64,000 nucleotides of DNA from NCBI RefSeq assembly GCF_000300515.1, contig NZ_AMSI01000010.1:1-64000 (forward strand), read 5' to 3'. The position numbers were made by a program, and so were the translations under genes. The notes under the pieces were generated by a model that was given only the letters and a program-made list of their open reading frames with translations, did no database searches and was not told the origin of the DNA. Source of the stretch: Nitratireductor indicus C115 (GTDB lineage: Bacteria; Pseudomonadota; Alphaproteobacteria; Rhizobiales; Rhizobiaceae). Shown one piece after another: positions 7,837 to 16,352 of this stretch (positions are counted from its first letter, which is position 1; the number at the start of each line of letters is the position of its first letter).

Positions 7837-8109
7837 TCACCCTTGAGCAGTGCCCGTCAGCTTCAGCGCTTCAGCCAGGCGGGGTTTCTGGTCGGCGAAG
7901 GTTCCATAGAAGACCTGTCCCTCTATAATCACGATGGGTGCGACCCGCACGCCGGTACGCGCTTTCGCCTCTTCGGCGATCTGCGGATCCGACAGATCCC
8001 GCTCCTCGAACGCGACGCCTTCCGTTGCGAACCATTGTTTGACGGCGCGGCAATCCGGGCATGTCGGCGTGGTGTAAAGGATCACCGATCCATTCTTTGA
8101 GTTTGTCAT
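7837..8109 (-). CDS. Glutaredoxin/NrdH-like thiol oxidoreductase
   Basis: This 90-aa thioredoxin-fold protein has the active-site motif CPDC (VILYTTPTCPDCRAVKQWF), a cis-Pro in RVAPIVII and the C-terminal helix typical of small glutaredoxins. It should reduce disulfides or glutathionylated thiols in the cytoplasm. It lies 54 bp after copA and ends two bases into the upstream extension of the reductase gene (stop 7837-7839, reductase ATG at 7831), so the pair is probably translated together. A GC-rich hairpin sits between it and copA. Placement in a Cu(I) efflux operon suggests thiol repair or Cu(I)-thiol handling; that role is inference. Confidence 0.8.
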   Translation of the reverse strand: MTNSKNGSVILYTTPTCPDCRAVKQWFATEGVAFEERDLSDPQIAEEAKARTGVRVAPIVIIEGQVFYGTFADQKPRLAEALKLTGTAQG

Positions 8110-8132
8110 TGCCTTATTCCTTCCTGGGAGCG

Positions 8133-8158
8133 GGCGGGCCTGCCGAAGCAGTCCCGCC
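8133..8158 (-). terminator. Intercistronic hairpin after copA
   Basis: Eleven-base arms (8133-8143 and 8148-8158) pair with one mismatch around a CGAA/TTCG loop in the 54-bp gap between copA and the glutaredoxin gene. No strong U-tract follows on the minus strand. It is more likely to attenuate transcription or stabilise the copA 3' end than to stop transcription fully. Confidence 0.5.
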
Positions 8159-8163
8159 TGTTC

Positions 8164-10722
8164 TCACTCAGCCGGGACGAGTTCGAGCTGACGGCGCGGC
8201 TCCGCCCCGTTCTCCCCCTGCATCGGCGCGCGGAAGGCCTTGAGCCTGAGCGCATTGCCGAGCACGAAAACGCTCGACAGGGCCATGGCGCTTGCGGCGA
8301 AGACAGGCGACAGCAGGATGCCGTACAGCGGATAGAGGAGACCTGCGGCCACCGGGATCAGCGCCGTGTTGTAGGCGAAGGCCCAGAACAGGTTCTGCCG
8401 GATGTTCCCGATTGTCGCCTTGGACAGTGCAATCGCATTCGGCACTCCCTGCAGGCTGCCCGACATCAGAACGACGTCTGCCGCCTCGATGGCAATGTCC
8501 GTGCCGGTACCGATGGCAAGACCCACATCCGCCGCAGCCAGCGCCGGTGCGTCATTGATGCCGTCGCCTACGAAAGCCACCTTGCCATATTCGGTCTTGA
8601 GACGGCGAACAGCATCGACCTTGCCGTCCGGCAGCACTTCCGCCACCACCTCGTCGATCCCAAGGCGCTCTGCAATGGCTTTGGCGGTACGCTTGTTGTC
8701 CCCCGTGATCATCGCCACCTTGAGACCGAGATCATGCAGCGCCTTGATCGCAGCCGGCGTGGTCTCCTTGATCGGATCCGCCACGGCGATTATCGCTGCC
8801 AGCGTGTTGCCGACCGCAGCATAGAGAGGCGACTTGCCCTCATTGCCGAGACGCTCGGCCACCGCAGAAAAGGCTGTCACGTCGTGGCCGAGTTCAGCCA
8901 TATAGCGGTCGGCACCGATCTCGATGCGCTTACCATCGACCTGCGCCGTTACGCCGAACCCGGTCACCGAGACGAAGTCTGACACGGTTGGCAGGGAGAG
9001 ATTTTCCCTGGCGGCGGCATCCACGATCGCGTGCGCGATCGGGTGTTCCGACTTGGCCTCGACGGCGGCAACGAGGCTCAGCACGTTTGCCCGATCAAAG
9101 CCTACGGCAAGTTCGAGATCGGTCAGGGCCGGCTTGCCTTCCGTGAGCGTACCCGTCTTGTCGACCGCCACGACCCTCGCATCTTTCAGCGACTGAAGCG
9201 CTTCACCCTTGCGGAAGAGCACGCCCAGTTCAGCCCCGCGACCGGTGCCCACCATGATCGAGGTCGGCGTTGCGAGGCCCATGGCGCATGGGCAGGCGAT
9301 GATCAGAACGGCGACGGCATTGACCAGCGCGAAGGTGAGCGCCGGCGACGGTCCAAAATAGAGCCAGGCGGCGAAGGTTAGCGCCGCGACCGCGAAGACC
9401 GCCGGCACGAACCACATGGTCACCTTGTCGACCAGCGCCTGGATCGGCAGCTTGGAACCCTGTGCCTCTTCGACCATGCGGATGATCTGGGAAAGCACCG
9501 TATCGCCGCCGACCGCCGTCGCGCGGATTGCGAAGACGCCCTTCTGGTTCACGGTCCCGGCCACGACGTCGCTGCCATCGGTTTTAAGAACCGGGATCGG
9601 CTCGCCCGTGATCATCGATTCATCGATATAGCTCTCGCCTTCGATCACTGCGCCGTCCACCGGAACACGTTCGCCCGGGCGTACCTCGACGATGTCCCCC
9701 GAGATCACGGTATCGATCGGTAGCTCGACGATCCGGCCATCTTTGCGCACCCGCGCCGTCTTGGCCTGAAGGCCGACCAGACGCTTGATCGCCTCGGAAG
9801 TGCGCCCCTTGGCACGAGCTTCAAGCAGCCGGCCGAGCAGGATCAGGGTCACGATGACCGCAGCCGCCTCGAAATAGACATTCACCGTTCCTGCAGGCAG
9901 GAAACCGGGTGCGAAAGTCGCGACCAGCGAATATCCGTAAGCTGCGAGCGACCCGACGGCCACCAGCGAATTCATATCGGGAGCCAGGCGCCACAAGGCC
10001 GGCAGCCCCTTGTTATAGAAGCGGATACCCGGCACGAACAGCACCAGCGTCGTCAGCGCGAACTGCAGGTACCAGCTGTTCTGCATGCCAATCGTCGCCG
10101 CGATCAGGGCGTGCACACCGGGAATGAGATGCGATCCCATCTCCAGGATGAAAACCGGCGCCGTGAGCACTGCCGCGATGATGAAGTCACGGGTCAGTTC
10201 TCGACGTTCGGCTTCCTTCTTCTCGGCGCGTTCATCCGTCTCCGCCGGGCCGGTCCCGGTTGCTGCCCTGACCACCTTGGCGTCATAGCCCGCATTCTCG
10301 ATTGCCGCCATCACTGCGGCCGCTTCTACCGCACCCTGGATGGTCGCCTTTTCGGTTGCGAGGTTGACAACGGCTTCCGTGACGCCGGGCACGGCCTTGA
10401 GCGCCTTTTCGACCCGGCCGACGCAGGATGCGCACGTCATGCCCTCGATTGCGATCTCAAGCGAGGTTGCCGCCGGTTCGGCGAAGCTTGCCGGAACCTC
10501 ATAACCTGCATCCTTCACGGCCTTGACGAGCGCCGCATGCTCGACCGGGGCTGAAGTCGTGAGGCTTGCCTTTTCGGTCGCCAGATTGACGACGGCGCCG
10601 GTAACGCCGGGCACAGCCTTGAGGGCTTTTTCAACACGCCCCACGCAGGATGCGCAGGTCATACCCTCGATGGGTAGCGATAGTGTTCGTGACAAATCCA
10701 TTGACCGAACGGGGGCATTCAT
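8164..10722 (-). CDS. copA: Cu(I)-translocating P1B-type ATPase
   Basis: This 852-aa copper exporter has two N-terminal heavy-metal domains with CASC motifs (Cys23/26 and Cys97/100), then TM helices and an actuator loop (MITGEPIP). The ion-binding CPC lies in [12 protein letters not shown] near residue 477, with the phosphorylation site DKTGTLTEG near 519, SEHPIA, ITGDN and GDGINDAPA near 716. CPC marks subgroup IB-1, which exports Cu+ or Ag+ from the cytoplasm using ATP. A good AAGGAGG precedes the ATG. The two metal domains share a run of about 20 identical residues (MTCASC to AVPGVT), suggesting recent internal duplication. It is driven by a CueR-type promoter at 10767-10792 and leads the operon into glutaredoxin, reductase and hmrR. 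Confidence 0.97.
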   Translation of the reverse strand: MNAPVRSMDLSRTLSLPIEGMTCASCVGRVEKALKAVPGVTGAVVNLATEKASLTTSAPVEHAALVKAVKDAGYEVPASFAEPAATSLEIAIEGMTCASCVGRVEKALKAVPGVTEAVVNLATEKATIQGAVEAAAVMAAIENAGYDAKVVRAATGTGPAETDERAEKKEAERRELTRDFIIAAVLTAPVFILEMGSHLIPGVHALIAATIGMQNSWYLQFALTTLVLFVPGIRFYNKGLPALWRLAPDMNSLVAVGSLAAYGYSLVATFAPGFLPAGTVNVYFEAAAVIVTLILLGRLLEARAKGRTSEAIKRLVGLQAKTARVRKDGRIVELPIDTVISGDIVEVRPGERVPVDGAVIEGESYIDESMITGEPIPVLKTDGSDVVAGTVNQKGVFAIRATAVGGDTVLSQIIRMVEEAQGSKLPIQALVDKVTMWFVPAVFAVAALTFAAWLYFGPSPALTFALVNAVAVLIIACPCAMGLATPTSIMVGTGRGAELGVLFRKGEALQSLKDARVVAVDKTGTLTEGKPALTDLELAVGFDRANVLSLVAAVEAKSEHPIAHAIVDAAARENLSLPTVSDFVSVTGFGVTAQVDGKRIEIGADRYMAELGHDVTAFSAVAERLGNEGKSPLYAAVGNTLAAIIAVADPIKETTPAAIKALHDLGLKVAMITGDNKRTAKAIAERLGIDEVVAEVLPDGKVDAVRRLKTEYGKVAFVGDGINDAPALAAADVGLAIGTGTDIAIEAADVVLMSGSLQGVPNAIALSKATIGNIRQNLFWAFAYNTALIPVAAGLLYPLYGILLSPVFAASAMALSSVFVLGNALRLKAFRAPMQGENGAEPRRQLELVPAE

Positions 10723-10766
10723 AGCCGCCTCCTTCTCATTCCGAAATTCAGGTTCGGACGGAAGAT

Positions 10767-10792
10767 GGGGTTTCCAACGATGGTAAGGTCAA
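10767..10792 (-). promoter_or_regulatory. CueR/HmrR-type promoter-operator for copA
   Basis: Read on the minus strand, a -35 TTGACC is followed by a 19-base spacer holding CCATCGTTGG-type dyad sequence, and CATCTT as a -10. The overlong 19-bp spacer is the hallmark of MerR-family-activated promoters. The layout parallels the E. coli copA promoter (TTGACC, 19 bp, TAACCT). It is a near-exact inverted copy of the site at 10819-10844 (25 of 26 bases). Confidence 0.85.
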
Positions 10793-10818
10793 TAGCGAAA
10801 TTTCCTTTTTCATGCCTC

Positions 10819-10844
10819 TTGACCTTGCCATCGTTGGAAACCCC
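10819..10844 (+). promoter_or_regulatory. CueR/HmrR-type promoter-operator for copZ
   Basis: TTGACC at 10819-10824 is followed by 19 bases and CACCTT at 10844-10849, again a long-spacer MerR-type promoter pointing toward copZ. It differs from the copA-facing copy at one of 26 positions. The two sites sit 26 bp apart, so two regulator dimers can probably bind facing copies. Confidence 0.85.
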
Positions 10845-10882
10845 ACCTTGAGCGCCTTGAGACCGAAACAAGGAGAAATCTC

Positions 10883-11077
10883 ATGGAACTCAAAATCGAA
10901 AACATGACCTGCGGTGGATGTGCCAAGTCCGTCACCAATGCGATCCGGTCGGTCGATTCCGATGCCGAAATCAAAACCGATCCGGCGGCACGCATGGTCG
11001 AGATAAAGACCACAGCACTGCAAGAAGCCATTCTGCAGGTTCTTGAAGAAGCCGGCTACCCGGCAACAGAGGCCTGA
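10883..11077 (+). CDS. copZ: Copper chaperone (heavy-metal-associated domain)
   Basis: This 64-residue, single-domain HMA protein begins MELKIENMTCGGCAKSVTNA. Cys10 and Cys13 (MTCGGC) are the Cu(I) ligands; the rest fits the beta-alpha-beta-beta-alpha-beta fold. The family carries Cu(I) in the cytoplasm and hands it to CopA or the regulator. AAGGAG precedes the ATG. It is divergent from copA and has its own copy of the CueR-type promoter. It is a stand-alone gene here rather than the last gene of the copA operon. Confidence 0.9.
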   Translation: MELKIENMTCGGCAKSVTNAIRSVDSDAEIKTDPAARMVEIKTTALQEAILQVLEEAGYPATEA

Positions 11078-11090
11078 TCGGGGTCGAAAC

Positions 11091-11165
11091 CATGAACAAA
11101 CTGACGTCGGCATTCATAACCGGCTCACTTGCCGTCAGTGCTTGGCTTACCATTGCTCAAAGCTA
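11091..11165 (+). CDS. 24-codon leader-like open frame after copZ
   Basis: The frame encodes a short basic N-terminus followed by a hydrophobic stretch (MNKLTSAFITGSLAVSAWLT) and then stops. It looks like the signal peptide of an exported protein whose body is missing. It may be a truncated gene remnant or a tiny membrane peptide co-transcribed with copZ. Ribosome-site support is weak (GGGG 8-10 bases upstream). Confidence 0.3.
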
Positions 11166-11432
11166 AAGAAACAAAGGACGTGCCCTGGCTTCCCTCCGAT
11201 TTTTCGGAGGGTCGCGGGTTACGCTGCCCGAAGCCAAGCTTCACATCGAAGCCTACGGTACACAGGGTATGATGAGGGATAGCATTAGCGATCCTTTGCT
11301 GCATTTAATCTGCGGACATACGCCAATCCTGTCCAGCAGGTTGCTACGTCACTTCAGTGGTATCAGCTTGCAGCAAATTGTTCGTGGCAAGGCAGGGCGG
11401 CGGCAGAGAAGTACACAACCCAAGAGGCCTTC
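11166..11432. other. Intergenic region between copZ and matB
   Basis: This region lies between the copZ transcript and the 3' end of the mat operon. It contains an 8-bp perfect hairpin at 11192-11211 (CCCTCCGA, loop TTTT, TCGGAGGG) without a clear U-tract; it may end copZ transcription. I see no other gene or repeat. Confidence 0.5.
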
Positions 11433-12956
11433 CTATCCCGCATTCGCGGGCTGGTAGAGATCGGCATAGGATTGGCGCAAAATGTTTTTCTGCACCTTGC
11501 CCATCGTGTTGCGCGGCAATTCCTCCACGAAAAGGATGCGCTTGGGCTGCTTGTAGCGCGCCAGGCGCCCTTCCAGCCCCTTGAGGATGGCCTTTTCGTC
11601 CACTTCCTTTCCGGGTTCGGCAACCACGACCGCCGTCACGCCCTCGCCCAGGTCGGGATGCGCCAGGCCGATCACCGCACTCTCCACCACGCCGGGGAAA
11701 AGGTCTATCTCCGTCTCGATCTCCTTGGGATAGACATTGTAGCCACCGGAGATGACAAGGTCCTTGCCCCGACCGACAATGTGGACATAACCGCGCTCGT
11801 CGATCTTGCCGAGATCGCCCGTGATGAAGAAACCATCGTCGCGAAACTCTGCTTTGGTCTTTTCCGGCATGCGCCAATAGCCCTTGAAGACATTGGGGCC
11901 GCTGACCTCGATCATACCCGTCTCGCCATTGGCAACAGCGGCGCCGGTCTCTGGGTCGACCACTCTCAGCGAGACACCGGGCAGCGGAAAGCCCACCGTG
12001 CCTGCAACCCGGTCCCCGTCATAGGGATTGGAGGTGTTCATGTTGGTTTCGGTCATGCCGTAGCGTTCGAGAATGGCGTGCCCGGTCATCTCGCGAAAGC
12101 GCTTGTGGGTTTCAGCCAGAAGCGGCGCGGACCCCGAAACGAACAGGCGCATCGTGGAGGCCGCTTCTCGCGTCAGCCCTTCGTGCTGTACCAGACGCAC
12201 ATAGAAGGTCGGAACGCCCATCAGCGCGGTGGCGCGCGGCATCAGCCGCAGAACCGTGTCCGCATCGAATTTCGGCAGGAAAAACATCGACGCGCCCGAA
12301 AGCAGGATCACGTTCGAGGCGACGAACAGCCCATGCGTGTGGAAGATCGGCAAGGCATGGATCAGGCGGTCCGACGCGCTGAAACGCCAGTAATCGCAGA
12401 GCGTGAGCGCGTTGGAGAGCAGATTGTCATGCGACAGCATGGCGCCCTTGGAGCGCCCGGTGGTGCCGGAGGTGTAGAGGATCGCGGCCAGATCATCTGC
12501 CGCGCGCGCCACATCCGCGAAATCGGCGCCCTCTCCGCTCATTTGTGCCAGAAGCGAGCCCCCACCTTTTTCGTCAAGCGTTTCCAGGCGCGCGCCATGG
12601 GCCTGTGCGACAGGGCGCAGCCCGTCTTCCGAACCAGGCGAAACCACCACAAGGCGCGGCTGTGCATCGCCGATGAAATAATCGAGTTCAGCGGTCGTAT
12701 AAGCCGTATTGAGCGGCAGATAGACCGCCCCTGCCCGCAGGCAGGCGAGGTAGAGCATCAGCGCTTCGGGGCTTTTTTCCACTTGCACCGCAACGCGGTC
12801 TCCCGGCTCCACTGAAAGGGCGCGCAGCAAATGGGCGAGCCTGCCTGAGAATTCGAGCATGTCCCCATAGGTCCAGACCTTCCCGTCCGGTGTCTCGATG
12901 AAGGGAGCGTCCGGCCGCGCGGCTTTCCTGATGGCGTCGAACATATGGTTGCTCAT
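11433..12956 (-). CDS. matB: Malonyl-CoA synthetase (malonate-CoA ligase)
   Basis: This 507-aa adenylate-forming enzyme has the AMP loop YTSGTTGRSKGAMLSH, the middle motif RYGMTETNMN, the hinge region ITGDLGKIDERGYVHIVGRGKD, and the catalytic Lys in NTMGKVQKN near the C-terminus. MatB makes malonyl-CoA from malonate, ATP and CoA. Identity as malonate-specific rests on strong family resemblance and context: it directly follows malonyl-CoA decarboxylase and a TRAP carrier. ATG 12956 is chosen because GTAGGA lies upstream and the longer frame has no family-like N-terminus. As in Sinorhizobium matPQMAB, it is the last gene of the operon. Confidence 0.92.
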   Translation of the reverse strand: MSNHMFDAIRKAARPDAPFIETPDGKVWTYGDMLEFSGRLAHLLRALSVEPGDRVAVQVEKSPEALMLYLACLRAGAVYLPLNTAYTTAELDYFIGDAQPRLVVVSPGSEDGLRPVAQAHGARLETLDEKGGGSLLAQMSGEGADFADVARAADDLAAILYTSGTTGRSKGAMLSHDNLLSNALTLCDYWRFSASDRLIHALPIFHTHGLFVASNVILLSGASMFFLPKFDADTVLRLMPRATALMGVPTFYVRLVQHEGLTREAASTMRLFVSGSAPLLAETHKRFREMTGHAILERYGMTETNMNTSNPYDGDRVAGTVGFPLPGVSLRVVDPETGAAVANGETGMIEVSGPNVFKGYWRMPEKTKAEFRDDGFFITGDLGKIDERGYVHIVGRGKDLVISGGYNVYPKEIETEIDLFPGVVESAVIGLAHPDLGEGVTAVVVAEPGKEVDEKAILKGLEGRLARYKQPKRILFVEELPRNTMGKVQKNILRQSYADLYQPANAG

Positions 12957-13053
12957 GATGCAGTTCCTACTCTGTCTTTCAGGCCGTTGCCCTGTTGCGG
13001 AGATGCCGTGCCTGTCGCGCACGCGGTGCTCCGTTGTCGTGCTCTTTCAAAGT

Positions 13054-14397
13054 CTAGCGTCCCGCCGGCGCCAGCCGCCTGACAGCCGGTGATGCGGCCA
13101 CCTCGCCCCGCGTCGCAAACGCTTCGTGATTGGTCTCGATATCATCGAGCTTGTAGAGATAATTGACCATCATGCCATGCGCCTGCCGCATGGCGCGCGG
13201 CGAACGGTCGGCAAGGAAATTGATGCGTTCGAGCCGCGCTCCATTGCCCAGATGAAAGCGCGCGACGGGATCGAGAACACGCCCCCCGGAAGAGCGTCCA
13301 TGCAGCAAATAGCGCGCGGCAAGCCCGGTCATGACAGGCCGGAGTGCTGTAACCGCCTCATCATTCTCCACCCATTGCGGATCGTCGAGTGCGCAGAGCG
13401 TCGCGAGGTCCTCCCCGTCGAGCACTCCCTCTTCTCCCGCCTGGCGTTCGCGTGCTACCCAGTCCGCAAATCCCGGAACCGGTGAAAGCGTCACGAATGT
13501 GTTGAGCTTCGGCAATTCGCGGCGCAAATCTTCGACCACCTGCTTTATGAGGAAATTCCCGAAGGAAACGCCCCGCAATCCAGCCTGACAATTGGAGATG
13601 GAGTAGAAGACTGCCGTCGTCGCCTCATCCGCACGCACCAGCGCCCGGTCCTGGCGCAGCACTTCGGCGATATTGCCGGGAATATCCTTCGTAAGCGCCA
13701 CTTCCACGAAGATCAGCGGCTCGTCCACCAGTTGCGGATGGAAAAAGGCGAAGCAGCGGCGATCATCGGGCTTCAGGCGGCGGCGCAGTTCGTCCCAGTC
13801 GTCGATCTGATGCACGGCCTCATAGCGGATGATCTTCTCCAGAATGTCGGCCGGTGTCGACCAGCTGATCGGCCAGAGCGTCAGAAAGCCCCGGTTGAAC
13901 CAGGAGGCGAAGAGATGCGCGAAATCCGCGTCCACCGCCGCAAGGTTCGGGTCTTCCGCCTTCATCCGCAAAAGCGCCTCGCGCATATGCACCAGCGTCG
14001 AGATGCCTTGCGGCGCAAGGTTGAGGCGGCGGATAAGCTCCTGCCGCCGTGGCTCCGCCGCAGCGCTCAGTTCCAGAAGCGCTGCGGTCGTCGCCTTGGC
14101 GCGATAGGCTTCGATGGCCTTGTCCAGCCGCTCGGTGTCAGGCCCGAACCGCTCCAGAAGCATGGTCATGAAGGCCTGTCGCCGCTCGGCGTCGAGCCCT
14201 TCCCACCGGTCTGCGATCTCCTTGGCAAGCGCCATGCCGGACGCCTCGCCCCGGCTTGAAAGCAACGTCTCGCAGGCCGCCTCCAGAGCCGCCATGCCGT
14301 TTGCGCCACCCTCATCGCGAATGTTGAAGGAGAGGACCCGCCGACCGCGGTCGGTTATGGCCTGAAGCATATCGCTGAAAAAGGTGGCGCCGTTCAT
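13054..14397 (-). CDS. matA: Malonyl-CoA decarboxylase
   Basis: This 447-aa protein resembles the MCD/MatA family: an N-terminal helical region, then the C-terminal GNAT-like catalytic part (FFHPQLVDEPLIFVEVALTK, FYSISNCQAGLRGVSFGNFLIKQV, FVTLSPVPGF, PVARFHLGNGARLERINFLAD, MVNYLYKLDDIE). It converts malonyl-CoA to acetyl-CoA and CO2, so with MatB it funnels malonate into the TCA cycle. The ATG at 14397 overlaps the TGA of matM (ATGA), showing translational coupling. GGGAG lies upstream. No targeting peptide; cytoplasmic. Confidence 0.95.
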   Translation of the reverse strand: MNGATFFSDMLQAITDRGRRVLSFNIRDEGGANGMAALEAACETLLSSRGEASGMALAKEIADRWEGLDAERRQAFMTMLLERFGPDTERLDKAIEAYRAKATTAALLELSAAAEPRRQELIRRLNLAPQGISTLVHMREALLRMKAEDPNLAAVDADFAHLFASWFNRGFLTLWPISWSTPADILEKIIRYEAVHQIDDWDELRRRLKPDDRRCFAFFHPQLVDEPLIFVEVALTKDIPGNIAEVLRQDRALVRADEATTAVFYSISNCQAGLRGVSFGNFLIKQVVEDLRRELPKLNTFVTLSPVPGFADWVARERQAGEEGVLDGEDLATLCALDDPQWVENDEAVTALRPVMTGLAARYLLHGRSSGGRVLDPVARFHLGNGARLERINFLADRSPRAMRQAHGMMVNYLYKLDDIETNHEAFATRGEVAASPAVRRLAPAGR

Positions 14398-15710
14398 CGG
14401 ACAACTCCCATCATGTGGTTGGGCAGCCAGGTGGCAATATCCGGGAAGATGCACAGGATGAGGATCGCCAGGAACATCACCAGCACATAGGGCAGCGCTC
14501 CCCAAAGAATATCCCGTGTGGGAATGCTTGGCGCTATGGCGTTGATGACGAACAGGTTGAGGCCGATGGGCGGCGTTATGAGGCCCACCTCCATGTTGAT
14601 CGTCAGGATGATGGCGAACCAGTAGGGATCGAACCCGGCCTGCGTAACGATGGGGAAGAGCATCGGCGCCGTCATCACGATCACCGCGACGGGCGGCAGG
14701 AACATGCCGGCCACCAGCAGGAAGATATTGATGACCCCAAGCAGCACCCAGCGGTTGACCTCCATGTCGGCGATGGCCGAGGCGATGGTCTGGGTGATGA
14801 AAAGCGAAGACAGCGCAAAGGCAAAGAGCTCCGCCGCCGCCATGATCATCATGATCATCACGCTCTCGCGCATGGCCGAACCGAAGATGGAGGCTACAGG
14901 CTTGAAGCGAAACAGCCGGTAGGCGACCACCACCACGAGAAGCGTCAGCATCGCCCCCACGCCCGCTGCCTCCGACGGTGTGGCAAGCCCCCCGTAAAGC
15001 ACATAGAGCGTGCCTGCGATGATGAGCATGAACGGCAGAACACGCGGCAAACCGGCGAATTTTTCACGCAAGGTGAAACGCACGGCCCGTGCTGCGAAAT
15101 CATAGCCCTTGCGTCGGCAATCGATGATTGCCCAGGCCATGAACATTGCCGTCAGCATGATGCCCGGAAGCACTCCGGCCATGAACAGGCGACCGATGGA
15201 AGTCTCCGTGGAAATACCGTAGACGATCAATGTGACGGAGGGGGGAATGAGAATGCCGAGCGTCCCTCCGGCGGCGATGGAACCGGTTGCGACCGAAGTC
15301 GGATAACCGCGCCGCAGCATTTCGGGAATGCCCATCTTGCCGATGGCGGCACACGTGGCCGGCGACGATCCGGTCATGCCCGAAAAGATGCCGCAGGCAC
15401 CGATGTTCGACAGGACAAGCCCGCCCGGCACCCGGTTCAGCCAACGGTCAAGCGCGGTATAGAGGTCTGCCCCCGCCGGTGACGAAGCAACTGCCGCGCC
15501 CATCAGGACGAACATCGGGATCGCCACATAGGCAAGATTGGCAATCCCCGAAAACATCGTGTCGCCAAGCACGTAGAAGATGTCGAGCCCACTCTGCAGG
15601 AACAGCGCGACGAATGCCGCAAGCCCAAGGGCAAAGGCAATCGGCATTCCCGTTCCCAGGAGCACAAAAAGGGCAGCAACGATGGTCAGGCCGGCAAAGG
15701 TCGGGCTCAT
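14394..15710 (-). CDS. matM: TRAP transporter large permease (DctM family), malonate
   Basis: This 438-aa membrane protein has about 12 TM helices and DctM signatures (TGSSPATCAAIGKMGIPEMLRRGYP, GGTLGILIPPSV, MNMEVGLITPPIGLNLFVIN). It is the ion-coupled translocating subunit of a TRAP carrier. It works with matQ and the binding protein matP. The matQ stop and matM start overlap by 4 bp, and matM in turn overlaps matA. Malonate as substrate comes from operon context (decarboxylase and synthetase follow) and the known rhizobial matPQMAB order. Confidence 0.93.
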   Translation of the reverse strand: MSPTFAGLTIVAALFVLLGTGMPIAFALGLAAFVALFLQSGLDIFYVLGDTMFSGIANLAYVAIPMFVLMGAAVASSPAGADLYTALDRWLNRVPGGLVLSNIGACGIFSGMTGSSPATCAAIGKMGIPEMLRRGYPTSVATGSIAAGGTLGILIPPSVTLIVYGISTETSIGRLFMAGVLPGIMLTAMFMAWAIIDCRRKGYDFAARAVRFTLREKFAGLPRVLPFMLIIAGTLYVLYGGLATPSEAAGVGAMLTLLVVVVAYRLFRFKPVASIFGSAMRESVMIMMIMAAAELFAFALSSLFITQTIASAIADMEVNRWVLLGVINIFLLVAGMFLPPVAVIVMTAPMLFPIVTQAGFDPYWFAIILTINMEVGLITPPIGLNLFVINAIAPSIPTRDILWGALPYVLVMFLAILILCIFPDIATWLPNHMMGVVR

Positions 15711-16288
15711 CGGGCATTCTCCTTCATGGCCTGTCCGGCATCGGCCAGCGATCCACCGGAACGCGTTGCCTCTTCGACTTCACTGATTTTTCCGACGACC
15801 GCGACACCCGAGATCTGCGCGGCGATCTCGGCGATATATTGCAGAGACAGAACGCCGAAACTGATCGGCAGCGCAGACAAGGGAACCCACAGAGGCGGTG
15901 CCCAGACGCTGGAATGCTTCCAGTTTCCTGCCCATGCTTCATGAAACTGCACGGCCGTCGCCGCCAGCATGATGAGGCAGAAAGCCAGCCCCAAAAGGCT
16001 GGCCACCAGACGCAAACGCCTGCGTGTCCCCTCTCCCACCATCAGCTCCACCACGTCGACCCCCACATGCCCGCCCTTGAGCAGCACATAAGGCGCGCCG
16101 AGAAACATGGCAGCCGTTGCCCCGAACACCACGAAATCGTTCTGCCAGATCGTCGGCAGGCGGAAGACGTAGCGCAACAGGATCATCTGGCACACAACCA
16201 GCATGGCAGCGATCAGCAACAGGGTCGCGACGACGGCGAGCCCTCGGGAAATATTGCTGACGGCCTTGATGTAGCCCATCACCATCAT
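15707..16288 (-). CDS. matQ: TRAP transporter small permease (DctQ family), malonate
   Basis: This 193-aa protein has four TM helices and the DctQ family core (IWQNDFVVFGATAAMFLGAPYVLLKGGHVGVDVV). It forms the membrane complex with MatM. Several ATG codons lie close together (16288, 16285, 16279); AGGA upstream fits the first. The C-terminal 40 residues are a hydrophilic cytoplasmic tail, longer than usual. Confidence 0.9.
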   Translation of the reverse strand: MMVMGYIKAVSNISRGLAVVATLLLIAAMLVVCQMILLRYVFRLPTIWQNDFVVFGATAAMFLGAPYVLLKGGHVGVDVVELMVGEGTRRRLRLVASLLGLAFCLIMLAATAVQFHEAWAGNWKHSSVWAPPLWVPLSALPISFGVLSLQYIAEIAAQISGVAVVGKISEVEEATRSGGSLADAGQAMKENAR

Positions 16289-16352
16289 TCAAATCCTCAT
16301 GCGGGATCGTGGCTGGGGGGGCGGGCAAGTCCGCGCCGCCCGGCCTCTTTCC

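Noticed and set aside
10767-10844. Transposon end or MITE based on the 26-bp inverted repeat
   Set aside because: Each copy is a well-formed CueR-type promoter pointing to a copper gene, which explains the symmetry.
11192-11211. Perfect 8-bp hairpin as a true rho-independent terminator of copZ
   Set aside because: The stem is good but no T-run follows on either strand, so it was left as a note in the intergenic entry.
14415-15482. Long plus-strand frame (His/Arg/Asp-rich)
   Set aside because: It is antisense to the TRAP large permease; the composition is the usual complement of membrane-protein codons.
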